64,000 bases of DNA from NCBI RefSeq assembly GCF_004134905.2, contig NZ_SDPQ02000001.1:1293764-1357763 (forward strand). Reading direction: 5' to 3'. The notes below the pieces were generated by a model. That model searched no databases. It saw only the letters and a list, made by a program, of their open reading frames with translations, and had not been told where the DNA came from. The translations under genes and the position numbers were made by a program. How positions within the stretch are numbered: the stretch's first letter is position 1; every line of letters begins with the position of its first letter. The stretch is from Aeromicrobium ginsengisoli (GTDB lineage Bacteria; Actinomycetota; Actinomycetes; Propionibacteriales; Nocardioidaceae). Shown piece after piece: positions 54,941 to 62,913 of this stretch.

Positions 54941-54957
54941 CCGTCACGATGTGACGG
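54941..54957. other. Hairpin at the tadE ribosome-binding site
   Basis: CCGTCAC-GAT-GTGACGG, a perfect 7-base stem. On the minus strand it ends just before the AGGTGG of the tadE ribosome site and could dampen expression of the genes after the pilins. Confidence 0.5.
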
Positions 54958-55028
54958 TCGGTGACGCTCCGCTATCCCCAGCGAAGCGTCGACCGCCGCC
55001 ATTTCCCGAGCTTGCTGACCCGTGTGGA

Positions 55029-55226
55029 TCAGGTCGTGATGTTGATGCCGTTGATGAACCCCGAGATCTTGCCGCCGAGCAGCTTGACGAGGGCGAGCAC
55101 GATGCCGGCCATGACCGCGACCAGGATCGCGTACTCCGTCATCGACGCACCACGCTCCTCGCGGGTCTCGATCCGGTGCAGCAGCGTGGAGTACGCCAGG
55201 AAGAGATGAGCGGTGATCATGTTCAT
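55029..55226 (-). CDS. flp: Flp-type pilin 1
   Basis: A protein of 65 aa. Processing site RGASMTEYAILVAVMAG: cleavage after Gly, Glu at +5, then the hydrophobic assembly helix; ends GFINGINITT. Preceded by an unusually long 27-residue leader. Upstream at 55310-55336 is a 27-base element shared with pilin 3. Confidence 0.93.
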   Translation of the reverse strand: MNMITAHLFLAYSTLLHRIETREERGASMTEYAILVAVMAGIVLALVKLLGGKISGFINGINITT

Positions 55227-55309
55227 GTGAGTTTCCTTTTGGTATGTGGCCGCACCCGTCGGCGCCCTCGGATTTGACGGTAGGCCTCACGGCGAACCCC
55301 GGACGGGAA

Positions 55310-55336
55310 ACCTGCAAATACAGTCATTAATGACTA
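55310..55336. promoter_or_regulatory. Conserved palindromic site upstream of pilin 1
   Basis: Contains the perfect palindrome AGTCATTAATGACT (55322-55335). It is 84 bases from the pilin 1 start and 49 bases from a TACCGT (-10-like, 55282-55277) on the minus strand; pilin 3 has the same element at the same spacing. Confidence 0.7.
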
Positions 55337-55355
55337 GACGAATTGCCGGGGATGA

Positions 55356-55547
55356 CTAGGTGTGAAGGTTGACGCCGGCCATCAGGGTCGAGATCTGGCC
55401 ACCCATGAAGGTCGCTGCGGCAAACACGACGCCGGCGATGACCGCGACGAGGATCGCGTACTCGACCATCGACGCACCTCCTTCGCGGCTGGCGCGGTCG
55501 GGCGCGCCGAGACCTGCGCGGCGCAGACGCTTCATCACCTGATTCAT
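55356..55547 (-). CDS. flp: Flp-type pilin 2, divergent
   Basis: A protein of 63 aa from MNQVMKRLRRAGLG. The site GGASMVEYAILVAVIAG fits pilin cleavage, but the leader and the C-terminus (STLMAGVNLHT) differ from the other three. Ribosome site GAGGTAG. An ATG at 55565 in frame lies in a strong hairpin and is less likely. May be a minor pilin. Confidence 0.88.
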   Translation of the reverse strand: MNQVMKRLRRAGLGAPDRASREGGASMVEYAILVAVIAGVVFAAATFMGGQISTLMAGVNLHT

Positions 55548-55561
55548 GGCGCTACCTCGAG

Positions 55562-55596
55562 TCATCGCACCACCGCGCAGCGCGGTGGTGCGATGA
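55562..55596. other. Strong 16-base hairpin upstream of pilin 2
   Basis: TCATCGCACCACCGCG and its exact reverse complement flank a CAG loop, directly before the pilin 2 ribosome site. It could terminate most transcripts from pilin 3, protect their 3' ends, or control pilin 2 translation. There is no T-run. Confidence 0.7.
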
Positions 55597-55662
55597 AAGG
55601 TATGCCCCCCGACATGCCTCATGCCTCGGAAATGCCCGGAAATGGCCCGTTCGGACTACGGA

Positions 55663-55860
55663 TCAGGTGGTGATGTTGATGCCGTTGATGAACGTCGAGA
55701 GCTTGTCGCCCAGCAGCTTGACGAGGGCGAGCACGATGCCGGCCATGACCGCCACGAGGATGGCGTACTCCGTCATCGACGCGCCACGCTCCTCGCGGGT
55801 CTCGATCCGGTGGACGAGAGCGGCGTAGGCCATGAAGAAGTGAGCGGTGATCGTGTTCAT
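55663..55860 (-). CDS. flp: Flp-type pilin 3
   Basis: A protein of 65 aa, close copy of pilin 1 (RIETREERGASMTEYAILVA shared) with changes in the leader (HFFMAYAALV) and near the end (DKLSTFINGINITT). The upstream 27-base palindromic element is also duplicated, so the duplication included the promoter. Confidence 0.93.
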   Translation of the reverse strand: MNTITAHFFMAYAALVHRIETREERGASMTEYAILVAVMAGIVLALVKLLGDKLSTFINGINITT

Positions 55861-55944
55861 GTGGAGCTCCTTGGTGTATTCGCCGCACCCGCACGGCGTC
55901 CCCCGCCTCGCACGCTAGGCCCGACGCGCATCCAGTGGTGCAGA

Positions 55945-55971
55945 ACCTGCAAATACAGTCATTTATGACTA
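55945..55971. promoter_or_regulatory. Conserved palindromic site upstream of pilin 3
   Basis: Differs from the pilin 1 element at one of 27 bases: AGTCAT-TT-ATGACT (55957-55970). It lies 85 bases from the pilin 3 start and 49 from a TAGCGT (-10-like, 55917-55912). Confidence 0.7.
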
Positions 55972-56085
55972 GCCGGCCTGCCTCATCAGCACCCTCGAAC
56001 GTCACAAAAACCGAGTCGTGCTGCGGTACGCCCCCGAAGCGCCCCGTACCGCAGCACGACCACACGTGGCCCGTTCCGGCACCGA

Positions 56086-56283
56086 TCAGGTCGTGATGTT
56101 GATGCCGCTGATGAAGCTCGAGATCTTGCCGCCCAGCAGGGTGACGAGGGCCAGGACGATGCCGGCCATGACCGCGACGAGGATGGCGTACTCCGTCATC
56201 GACGCGCCACGCTCCTCACGGTCCTCCAGGCGACCGACCAGCATCGCGTAGGCCAACAGGAGACGCTCGGTGATGATGTTCAT
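56086..56283 (-). CDS. flp: Flp-type pilin 4
   Basis: A protein of 65 aa. Mature region as in pilins 1 and 3 (RGASMTEYAILVAVMAG), ending SFISGINITT. The leader differs (ITERLLLAYAMLVGRLEDR). No copy of the AGTCAT palindrome is found upstream, so it may be read from the tadZ-like gene or have its own promoter in 56284-56476. Confidence 0.93.
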   Translation of the reverse strand: MNIITERLLLAYAMLVGRLEDREERGASMTEYAILVAVMAGIVLALVTLLGGKISSFISGINITT

Positions 56284-56476
56284 GCGATTTCCTTTGTCTT
56301 GCGGGTGGCCGCATGGTGCGACGCCCCTCGGGGGTTCGAAGAGGCCGGGACGGCTTCTCCGGTGAGGCGGACCAGGTGGTCCTGCGGCCGGGACACGTTC
56401 GTCCCTTCCGCCACCGAGCGGTCGGCGACCGCTCGAATGCTGATGGGCTGGCCGGCAGCTGCCCGGCCCGTACGCG

Positions 56477-57670
56477 TCATGCGACGTCCACTCCGCGGTG
56501 CTTGGCCACGACGCTGAGCTCGCCCTCGTGGATGCGCTGCACGAGGTGCGCGATGGCCTTGCCGAACGGCCCTCCGCGCTTGCGCCAGACGGCCGGCGTG
56601 CCGAAGTTGGCCGCGGCCGGCACCTCCGCGGCGCTCGGCACCACGACGTCGACCGGGATCCCCAGCAACGACTCGATCTCCCGCGGTCCGACACCATGCG
56701 TGCGCTCTGCCCGGTTGAGGACGACGTGGCGCGACTCCGGCACATCGCCGACGGACGACAACATCGCCAGCTGTCGGCGCAGGGCGCGGGCACTCGACAC
56801 GTCCATCGACGTCACCGCGACGTGATCCGTGGCGACGCCGACTGCCGCGACCGTGAAGGGGTCGAGCCGGGCGCCGGTGTCGACCACGACATAGCGGAAC
56901 TCCGCCGCCAGTCGTTGGAGCAGGCGAGAGACGGCCTCCGGCGTCGCCCGGTCGACGACGGTCGGGGTCGGTGACGAACAGAGCACCCACAGGCCACCGG
57001 CATGTGCGGTGAGGAACGTCTTGAGCACCAACGAGTCCATCGACGACCGCACCTCGAACACGTCGCCGATCGTCCCGAGCGGGTCGAGATCGAGCATCAA
57101 CCCGACGTCGCCGAACTGGAGGTCGAGGTCGACGAGCACGGTGTCCCGCGGAGCCTCGGCGGCGAGCGCCACGGCGAGGTTCACCGCCACCGTGCTGCGT
57201 CCGACCCCGCCGCGCGGCCCGGTCACCACGATGATGCGGCTCGAGTCCTCCGGGGCCGCTTCGGCCGGCACCCCATGGACACCGATGCTCCGGACGTTGC
57301 TCCCCTCGAACCTGGCCCACAGCGACTCGATGTCGTGCGCCGACGCTGACGACGGGATGACATCCCGTACGCCGGCGCGCATCGCCTCGACCATCGAAAC
57401 GCGATCGGGGTCGGACACCAGCACCACGTGGGCGCCGGGAACCTCCCGGCGGATCGCCTCGGCGAGGGTGAGCGCCTCGCCCACTGGCAGCAGGTCGCCG
57501 ACCATCACGACGTCCGGCGCGCTCAGGCCGCCGACGAACGCCGCCAGGCCGCCGAGCGCGATCACGCGATCGAGCTCCTCGGCCTCGATCGTGGCGACGC
57601 GGTGATCGCCCAGCGACATCGCGTGGCGGGTGAAGGTGGGGTTGGTGGCAAGCATCAGGACCCTGGTCAT
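56477..57670 (-). CDS. CpaE/TadZ-like protein with altered Walker A
   Basis: A protein of 397 aa. Same two-part layout as the protein at 51405-52670: receiver-like domain, then MinD/ParA fold with DLDLQFGDVGLMLDL and [12 protein letters not shown]. The deviant Walker A reads GPRGGVGRST: Arg153 and Arg158 replace both signature lysines, so ATP hydrolysis is doubtful. It may be a structural partner of the intact paralogue. Lies between pilin 4 and the second TadG-like gene. Confidence 0.88.
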   Translation of the reverse strand: MTRVLMLATNPTFTRHAMSLGDHRVATIEAEELDRVIALGGLAAFVGGLSAPDVVMVGDLLPVGEALTLAEAIRREVPGAHVVLVSDPDRVSMVEAMRAGVRDVIPSSASAHDIESLWARFEGSNVRSIGVHGVPAEAAPEDSSRIIVVTGPRGGVGRSTVAVNLAVALAAEAPRDTVLVDLDLQFGDVGLMLDLDPLGTIGDVFEVRSSMDSLVLKTFLTAHAGGLWVLCSSPTPTVVDRATPEAVSRLLQRLAAEFRYVVVDTGARLDPFTVAAVGVATDHVAVTSMDVSSARALRRQLAMLSSVGDVPESRHVVLNRAERTHGVGPREIESLLGIPVDVVVPSAAEVPAAANFGTPAVWRKRGGPFGKAIAHLVQRIHEGELSVVAKHRGVDVA

Positions 57671-57707
57671 GTCGGTTCTCCCTTTGAAGTGGTGTGCATG
57701 CATCCCC

Positions 57708-58898
57708 CTAGTCGCTGATCGCCACGGACGACGCACCGAAGTCGGCGCCCGTCGGCGAGTAGGTGAAGTCCGGGTCTCGGGTGAAGGACTTCACGAAGTA
57801 GCCCTGGATCCCCTGGCAGCCGACGCTCGCCGGCGGGTGCGTGAGCAGGTTGATCGCGCCGCACAACGGCGCATTGGGATCCAGGTTGGAGTTCGTCGGG
57901 AAGTTCCAGCCCGTGATCTTGAACGGGGCGAAGCCGAGAACCTTGACGCCGATCCGCGGCGGGATCTTCGTCTTGTAGGTGCAGATCGACAGGATGCAGA
58001 CGTCGACCACCAGCTCGAGCCCGAGCTGGTCGAGCGTGATGGACGGCTGGTAGATCGGCACCAGGATGACCTGGTTCTTCTTGATCGAGCTGCCCAGCTT
58101 GGTGATGCAGTTGGACGGGATGACCGAGCTCACGGTGCTGCCGAGGAAGCCGTCGATCGTCCCGACCTTCATGTTGCAGACCGACGAGTTCCAGTTGAAC
58201 GTGCTGTGCAGCGCGTCCTCGATGCCGGACAGCCAGATCGGGCCGCGCAGCATCTTGAGGTTGAGCCCATCCGGGCTCGTGCAGGAGTCCGTGACGTTGA
58301 GCAGCTCACCCAGCAGTCCCGTGATGAGCCGGCCGAGCGCACCACCTTGGACGATGACGTTGAACACGACGCTGATCAGGTCCGAGCGCAGCAGGATCGG
58401 GGTCGTCGCGGGCGCCTGGTTGGCCTTCCACATGCAGTACGGCACCGCCATCGGCAGCATCGGCGCTCCCTCGACGGGGTGCCCGGAGTAGGTCGCCGTG
58501 GCCGAGGCCTTGACGGTCTTCGACCCGATGCCGAGCAGGCCGAAGAACCCCGTGTTGACCGTCTTGTCGACCTTCACCGTCACCGAGGCCGAGCTCGAGT
58601 TGACGGTTCCCGGGATGGTCGCGGTCCCACTGCCGGAGTTCTGCGTGACGAAGTAGTTCGCCGTGCTCTGCGCCCCGGCCTGGCTGCAGGTCGACTTGTT
58701 CTGCGCACAGTCCAGCGCGATCGCGTTGACCGCGGCGTCGGCGGCGTGCTGGATCCGCGTCCGCTGGTACGCCATGTTGCTCGTGTCGATGCCGATGCCG
58801 GTGGCCGCCACCAGGGCGGTCATCAGCATGCCGACAACCACAGCCGTCGCCCCTCGCTCCTCCGAGCGGGCAGGCCGACGCGAAAACCAACCGATCAT
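57708..58898 (-). CDS. TadG-like Flp pilus-associated protein 2
   Basis: A protein of 396 aa. N-terminal EERGATAVVVGMLMTALVAATGIGIDTSNMAYQR region is the TadE/G-like membrane helix; the rest is extracellular with several Cys. Shares FFGLLGIGSK and LGFAPFKITG with the protein at 53439-54551, so both come from one ancestor. First gene of the minus-strand Tad region; 37 bases before the tadZ-like gene. Confidence 0.8.
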   Translation of the reverse strand: MIGWFSRRPARSEERGATAVVVGMLMTALVAATGIGIDTSNMAYQRTRIQHAADAAVNAIALDCAQNKSTCSQAGAQSTANYFVTQNSGSGTATIPGTVNSSSASVTVKVDKTVNTGFFGLLGIGSKTVKASATATYSGHPVEGAPMLPMAVPYCMWKANQAPATTPILLRSDLISVVFNVIVQGGALGRLITGLLGELLNVTDSCTSPDGLNLKMLRGPIWLSGIEDALHSTFNWNSSVCNMKVGTIDGFLGSTVSSVIPSNCITKLGSSIKKNQVILVPIYQPSITLDQLGLELVVDVCILSICTYKTKIPPRIGVKVLGFAPFKITGWNFPTNSNLDPNAPLCGAINLLTHPPASVGCQGIQGYFVKSFTRDPDFTYSPTGADFGASSVAISD

Positions 58899-59157
58899 CC
58901 CCGGGCTCCCTCTCCCGTTGGACTCACCAGCTGCAGTCGTGGGTCACCACGACCCCGCACGTGAGCTCAGGTTCAGGACCGGCTCCCTCCGGTCCTGGTG
59001 CTGCTACGCCATGACGGCGCGAGCTCGCTACGTGCGGCTATCACCTCGCAGAACGTTCATGATCACTCCCTCTGTTGTCGTGCATCGTCGCCGAGGCGAC
59101 GCTCCCTGGCCAGAACATACTCCCGGCCAACCTGTCACATATCCACTTCGGGCGAAT
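58899..59157. other. Intergenic region upstream of the Tad locus
   Basis: 259 bases without a supported gene. It holds a hairpin AGGACCGG-CTCCCT-CCGGTCCT (58975-58996). It must carry the promoter for the TadG-like 2 gene; no -35/-10 pair stands out. Confidence 0.5.
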
Positions 59158-60222
59158 TCACCGAGTTGTGCTGCGATTCCAGCGAGTAATGGCAGCAAGA
59201 TCGCGCAGCGCGCCGGGCGCGAGGACCATACCGAGCACCAAAGGACCGGCCCAGAGGAAGCCCCAGACGATGTTCTCGGGCCGTCCGACGAACAGCGTCA
59301 GCACGACCCAGAACGCGATCCACGCGAGCACCCGGTTGGCCAGGGGCGAGGCGATCGAGGCCCAGCCGAGCAGCCCGAGCACCAGCACCAGAACGCTCAG
59401 CAGGTCGGGCCCGGCACCTGCGAATGTCGTCAGCCGGACCGTCTCCAGGACGTGCGTGAGGCCGTCATGGGCGAACCAGCCCGGAGACTCCGGATCGCTC
59501 GCGGAGGTCTGCCGGGCCACCGCCCACAGGTGCACCGCATAGGTGACCGCGAAGAGCCCGCCGGCCGCGATCCAGGCCGTGGCCTCCCGGCGCCTCCGCT
59601 CACCCATCGCGGCCACCGCCATGATCACGAGGTAGGGCGCAGCCAGCTCACGGAAGAGGCACGCGACGAGTCCCAGCACCACGGCTGCGGCGAAGCGCTC
59701 GGACGTACGCACAGCGAGCGACAGGACGACCAGCAGTCCGGCCCAGCACTCGTGCTGGGTGACCTGGATCGGACCGACGTATGGACCGAAGGCGACGAGG
59801 GCACCCAGACCACTCAGCAGGAAGAAGGCCCGCCGGGTGTCGACACTCTCGAGCCCCTTGATCATCGCGAGACCGGCGACCACGGCGAGGGCAGCGAGCA
59901 CGGCGATGCCATGACGCCAGCCGCCAAGCCCCGCCAGGAGCCACGTGAGCGTCGGCTCGCGGACGGTCATCGCGGGTCGAACGGGATAGTCGCGCTCGAG
60001 CTGCTCGGCGACCGAGGCGGAGTAGAACCCCTCGCCGTGCCGGACGTGGTCGATGACGGCCCGGTAGAGGTCCTTGTCCGCGTCGTGCCTCGACGACTGG
60101 GTCGCGTAGTCCTGCAGAGGCCCGACAGCCAAAGCCGCGCCGACGATCGCGAGCACCACGATGCCCAGGACGGCGAGACGCGCGTACGGCGGCCAGCCGG
60201 CAAACCGTCTGGAGACCGTCAT
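59158..60222 (-). CDS. Polytopic membrane protein of unknown function
   Basis: A protein of 354 aa with about nine membrane helices. After the first helix an extracellular loop holds YRAVIDHVRHGEGFYSASVAEQLERDYP, and VREPTLTWLLAGLGGW follows, a pattern of GT-C-like glycosyltransferases (GT87/DUF2029 type), though no firm catalytic motif is clear. It is coupled to the next membrane protein gene by a four-base overlap, so the two may work on the same cell-surface glycan. Confidence 0.6.
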   Translation of the reverse strand: MTVSRRFAGWPPYARLAVLGIVVLAIVGAALAVGPLQDYATQSSRHDADKDLYRAVIDHVRHGEGFYSASVAEQLERDYPVRPAMTVREPTLTWLLAGLGGWRHGIAVLAALAVVAGLAMIKGLESVDTRRAFFLLSGLGALVAFGPYVGPIQVTQHECWAGLLVVLSLAVRTSERFAAAVVLGLVACLFRELAAPYLVIMAVAAMGERRRREATAWIAAGGLFAVTYAVHLWAVARQTSASDPESPGWFAHDGLTHVLETVRLTTFAGAGPDLLSVLVLVLGLLGWASIASPLANRVLAWIAFWVVLTLFVGRPENIVWGFLWAGPLVLGMVLAPGALRDLAAITRWNRSTTR

Positions 60223-61625
60223 GGTCGCCCGCTCTTCGGGGGTTCCAGCAGCACGTATCCGGCATCCTCGTCGACGAGTCGCCAGCCGCTGTCCCGCAGG
60301 GCGCCGACGAGCGGCTCACCTGCGACGAGCACGGCCAGCACCGGATCGGCGCGAGCCACGTATGCCTGCCACCCGGGCTGCGCCTGCATCACGCTCAGCG
60401 TCCGCTCGAGATGGCTCACCGGATAGGCGTCGAAGAGTCCGTCGACGACGACGTTGACCTGCGGGTGCCGCCACACCAGCCAGCTGCCGGCGGGTGGATC
60501 ATTGAGCACCGTCTCGCCGTCACGTACGGCGTCCAGTCGGGCGTCGAACGCTGTCGGGACCTTGGCCGGCTCGTCCGAGGTGTGCGGCACCACGAGCCCC
60601 AGCACGACGGCCATCGCGGCACCCGTCAGCCAGAGTCGTCTCAGCTCGACGGATCGGGACCCGGCGTCCAGCGGGAACGACACCCGCTCCTGCAGCGCGC
60701 GGACGCACAACGGGACGACGATGAGTCCGGCGAGCGCCACCGTGCGGCCGTTGAGGACGATGCCGCCGGCGGCCATGGCGATCAGCAGACCCTCGGCAAC
60801 CGTGAGCTGCTTCCGGCTCGCGAGCAGGACACCCGCCAGCACGACCATGATCGCTGCTGGCCACGGCTCGATCGAGGCGAACGACGCGCGCTGCCACTCG
60901 CTGATGAGGTGTGAGCGGTCGTTCACGACGAACGGCGTCAGCAGCAGCTTCGGTCCGACCGGCGTCAGCGCGGCAGCCGCCAGCGATGCCAGCGGGACCA
61001 GGGCGAGCCTGGCCGCCTGCCGCCGGCTCGGTCCGGCCAGGAGCAGGCCCGCCGTGACGGCGAACCCGATCGCGACACCCACGATCCAGAAGCCGTGGCA
61101 CATCGCCCACAGCCACGTCATCGGGACGAGCCACCATCGGGCCCGGCCGTCCTCCTGCGTGCGGAGCCACACGTGCACCACGAGCGGCACGAGGACCAGG
61201 CTGATGAGCTGCGGGCGGGCCGAGAGGCTGCCGGACGCACCGATCAGGGCGAGGCAGGTGCCGAGGGCCGCGATGAGCGGGCTGGCGTACGCCCGGCAGA
61301 TCCCATAGACCGTGAGCAGGAACGTCAGCAGGCCGACGCCGTAGAGCCAGGCAACACCCGGCAGGCCCGCAACTCGTTCGACGGCCGACATCGCCGCGGC
61401 CGCCAACGGCTGGGTCGGCACCCAGTCCGTCGTCGCGTACGTCGACCACTGCGGCGGGTCGGCCCAGTGCCACGGTGCGCCGATGTCGGCGCCCAGCCGG
61501 AGGTTGAACCAGGTGTCGGCGTTGGAGAGCGGCTGTGCCGCCACCGAGGCGAGCCGCGCCATCAGGATGAGCAGCGCGGCGATCCCCGCCCATCGGAACG
61601 CGCGCTGGGACATGGGCGCCAGCAT
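60219..61625 (-). CDS. Polytopic membrane protein, possible GT-C fold
   Basis: A protein of 468 aa with about 11 helices. QPLSNADTWFNLRLGADIGAP is an extracellular loop after helix 1 with an Asp, as in GT-C enzymes. The soluble C-terminus includes ETVLNDPPAGSWLVWRHPQ and VVVDGLFDAYP, seen in many uncharacterised dolichyl-phosphate-mannosyltransferase-like proteins of actinobacteria. Start Met at 61625 or the next Met (61613). Confidence 0.6.
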   Translation of the reverse strand: MLAPMSQRAFRWAGIAALLILMARLASVAAQPLSNADTWFNLRLGADIGAPWHWADPPQWSTYATTDWVPTQPLAAAAMSAVERVAGLPGVAWLYGVGLLTFLLTVYGICRAYASPLIAALGTCLALIGASGSLSARPQLISLVLVPLVVHVWLRTQEDGRARWWLVPMTWLWAMCHGFWIVGVAIGFAVTAGLLLAGPSRRQAARLALVPLASLAAAALTPVGPKLLLTPFVVNDRSHLISEWQRASFASIEPWPAAIMVVLAGVLLASRKQLTVAEGLLIAMAAGGIVLNGRTVALAGLIVVPLCVRALQERVSFPLDAGSRSVELRRLWLTGAAMAVVLGLVVPHTSDEPAKVPTAFDARLDAVRDGETVLNDPPAGSWLVWRHPQVNVVVDGLFDAYPVSHLERTLSVMQAQPGWQAYVARADPVLAVLVAGEPLVGALRDSGWRLVDEDAGYVLLEPPKSGRP

Positions 61626-61668
61626 AAGCCGGGCCGGACCGCCGCGTCGGGAAAGCGCGAATGCGGTG

Positions 61669-62193
61669 TCAGCTGGTGACGGTCACGGGTTCGAACAGGT
61701 CCATGCCGACCAGGACCATCGTGTTCTGGCTGACGCACGTCTGCAGGACGATGTCGGTGTGGGGCAGGTCGCGCACCTTGGTCTCGTTGCGCGGTGCGTG
61801 CCCGATCGTCTTCACGACGTAGGTGCCGTCCCGCACGCCGTCGCCCGAGAGCTTGATCGCGTCGCCCTTGCCGAGCTTGGGTATCCACGCGAGGCCGCCG
61901 CAGTAGTCGTGCTCGGCGATCAGCCGCGGCCGGTAGTCGCCGACGAAGACCGCGATCGGCCCCTTGCAGAGGTCGAGCATGAACTCCGAGCGCTTGAGGC
62001 TCGAGGTCGCGAAGATCGTCCGGACGAACTTGGCCTTGGGCGGCTTCGCCGGGCGGACGACCTGGTCGAGGGTCGCGGACTGGAGGGCGGTGGGCCCCGA
62101 CGACGGCGTCGGTGCGTCGGATCCGGATGACAGCAGGGTCACCGCGAGCACGGCGGTCGCCGCGACGACGAGGGCCGCGAGGATTCGCTTCAT
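61669..62193 (-). CDS. Secreted protein with sortase-like motifs
   Basis: A protein of 174 aa from MKRILAALVVAATAVLAVTLL, a signal or anchor helix. The rest has His95-Asp (AEHDYCGGLAWIP), a beta-rich middle (GKGDAIKLSGDG) and LQTC (Cys153), which recall the His and TLxTC-Cys of sortases. The Arg that follows in sortases is not seen, so it may be a non-transpeptidase relative or unrelated. Divergent from the ECF sigma gene. Confidence 0.5.
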   Translation of the reverse strand: MKRILAALVVAATAVLAVTLLSSGSDAPTPSSGPTALQSATLDQVVRPAKPPKAKFVRTIFATSSLKRSEFMLDLCKGPIAVFVGDYRPRLIAEHDYCGGLAWIPKLGKGDAIKLSGDGVRDGTYVVKTIGHAPRNETKVRDLPHTDIVLQTCVSQNTMVLVGMDLFEPVTVTS

Positions 62194-62337
62194 GGTGTCA
62201 CCTCCTGCTCCCACCATCGTACGAGGCGGTGCCCGACCCCGGTGACTCACGAAAAAGTCCAGGCATACGTGAGACGGTGTGGCTGGTCCGGACATCTGCA
62301 GGTAGACGTCCGCACACCGCACAGATCGGAGCGCCGG

Positions 62338-62913
62338 GTGACATCACCGACGACGACCGCCGAAGGCACCGGGGACCGCGAGCTGCTGGCCCGCGCCTCG
62401 GCCGGCGACCGGGCCGCGTTCGGCCAGCTGTACGACCGGCACGTGCGGCCGGTCTACTGGCAGGCGTACGCCGTCGTGCGGGACCAGCGCGAGGCCGAGG
62501 ACGTCACCCAGGACGTGTTCATCACGACGTGGGACAAGATCCGCCGCATCACGGTCGTCGACGACTCGGTGCTGCCGTGGCTGCTCGTCACGGCGCGATA
62601 CACCGCCCTCAATGCCAGGCGCCGCTCGCAGAAGGTCAGCGCCCGCAGCATCCAGCTCAACGCCGAGCTGCCGGACGACGCATCGGTCGAGGACGAGGTC
62701 GTCGCCGGGCAGATCCGCGGCGAGATCGACAAGGCGGTCGCAGCGCTCTCGCCGACCGACCAACGGCTCTACGAGATGTGCGTCGCCGGCGATCACACGT
62801 ACGAGCTGGCGGCCCGCGAGCTCGGCGTCAGCCACGCCGCGGTCCGCAACCGCGTCTCACGACTCCGCACCCGGCTTCGCGCCGACCTCCGTTCGATGAG
62901 GGAGACATCATGA
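62338..62913 (+). CDS. ECF-type RNA polymerase sigma factor
   Basis: About 191 aa from a GTG at 62338 (VTSPTTTAEGTGDREL). Region 2 reads FGQLYDRHVRPVYWQAYAVV and QREAEDVTQDVFITTW; region 4 reads LSPTDQRLYEMCVAGDHTYELAARELGVSHAAVRNRVSRLRTRL. It overlaps the DUF4349 gene by ATGA. A GTG at 62242 would add 32 residues; the family start fits 62338. Confidence 0.88.
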   Translation: MTSPTTTAEGTGDRELLARASAGDRAAFGQLYDRHVRPVYWQAYAVVRDQREAEDVTQDVFITTWDKIRRITVVDDSVLPWLLVTARYTALNARRRSQKVSARSIQLNAELPDDASVEDEVVAGQIRGEIDKAVAALSPTDQRLYEMCVAGDHTYELAARELGVSHAAVRNRVSRLRTRLRADLRSMRETS

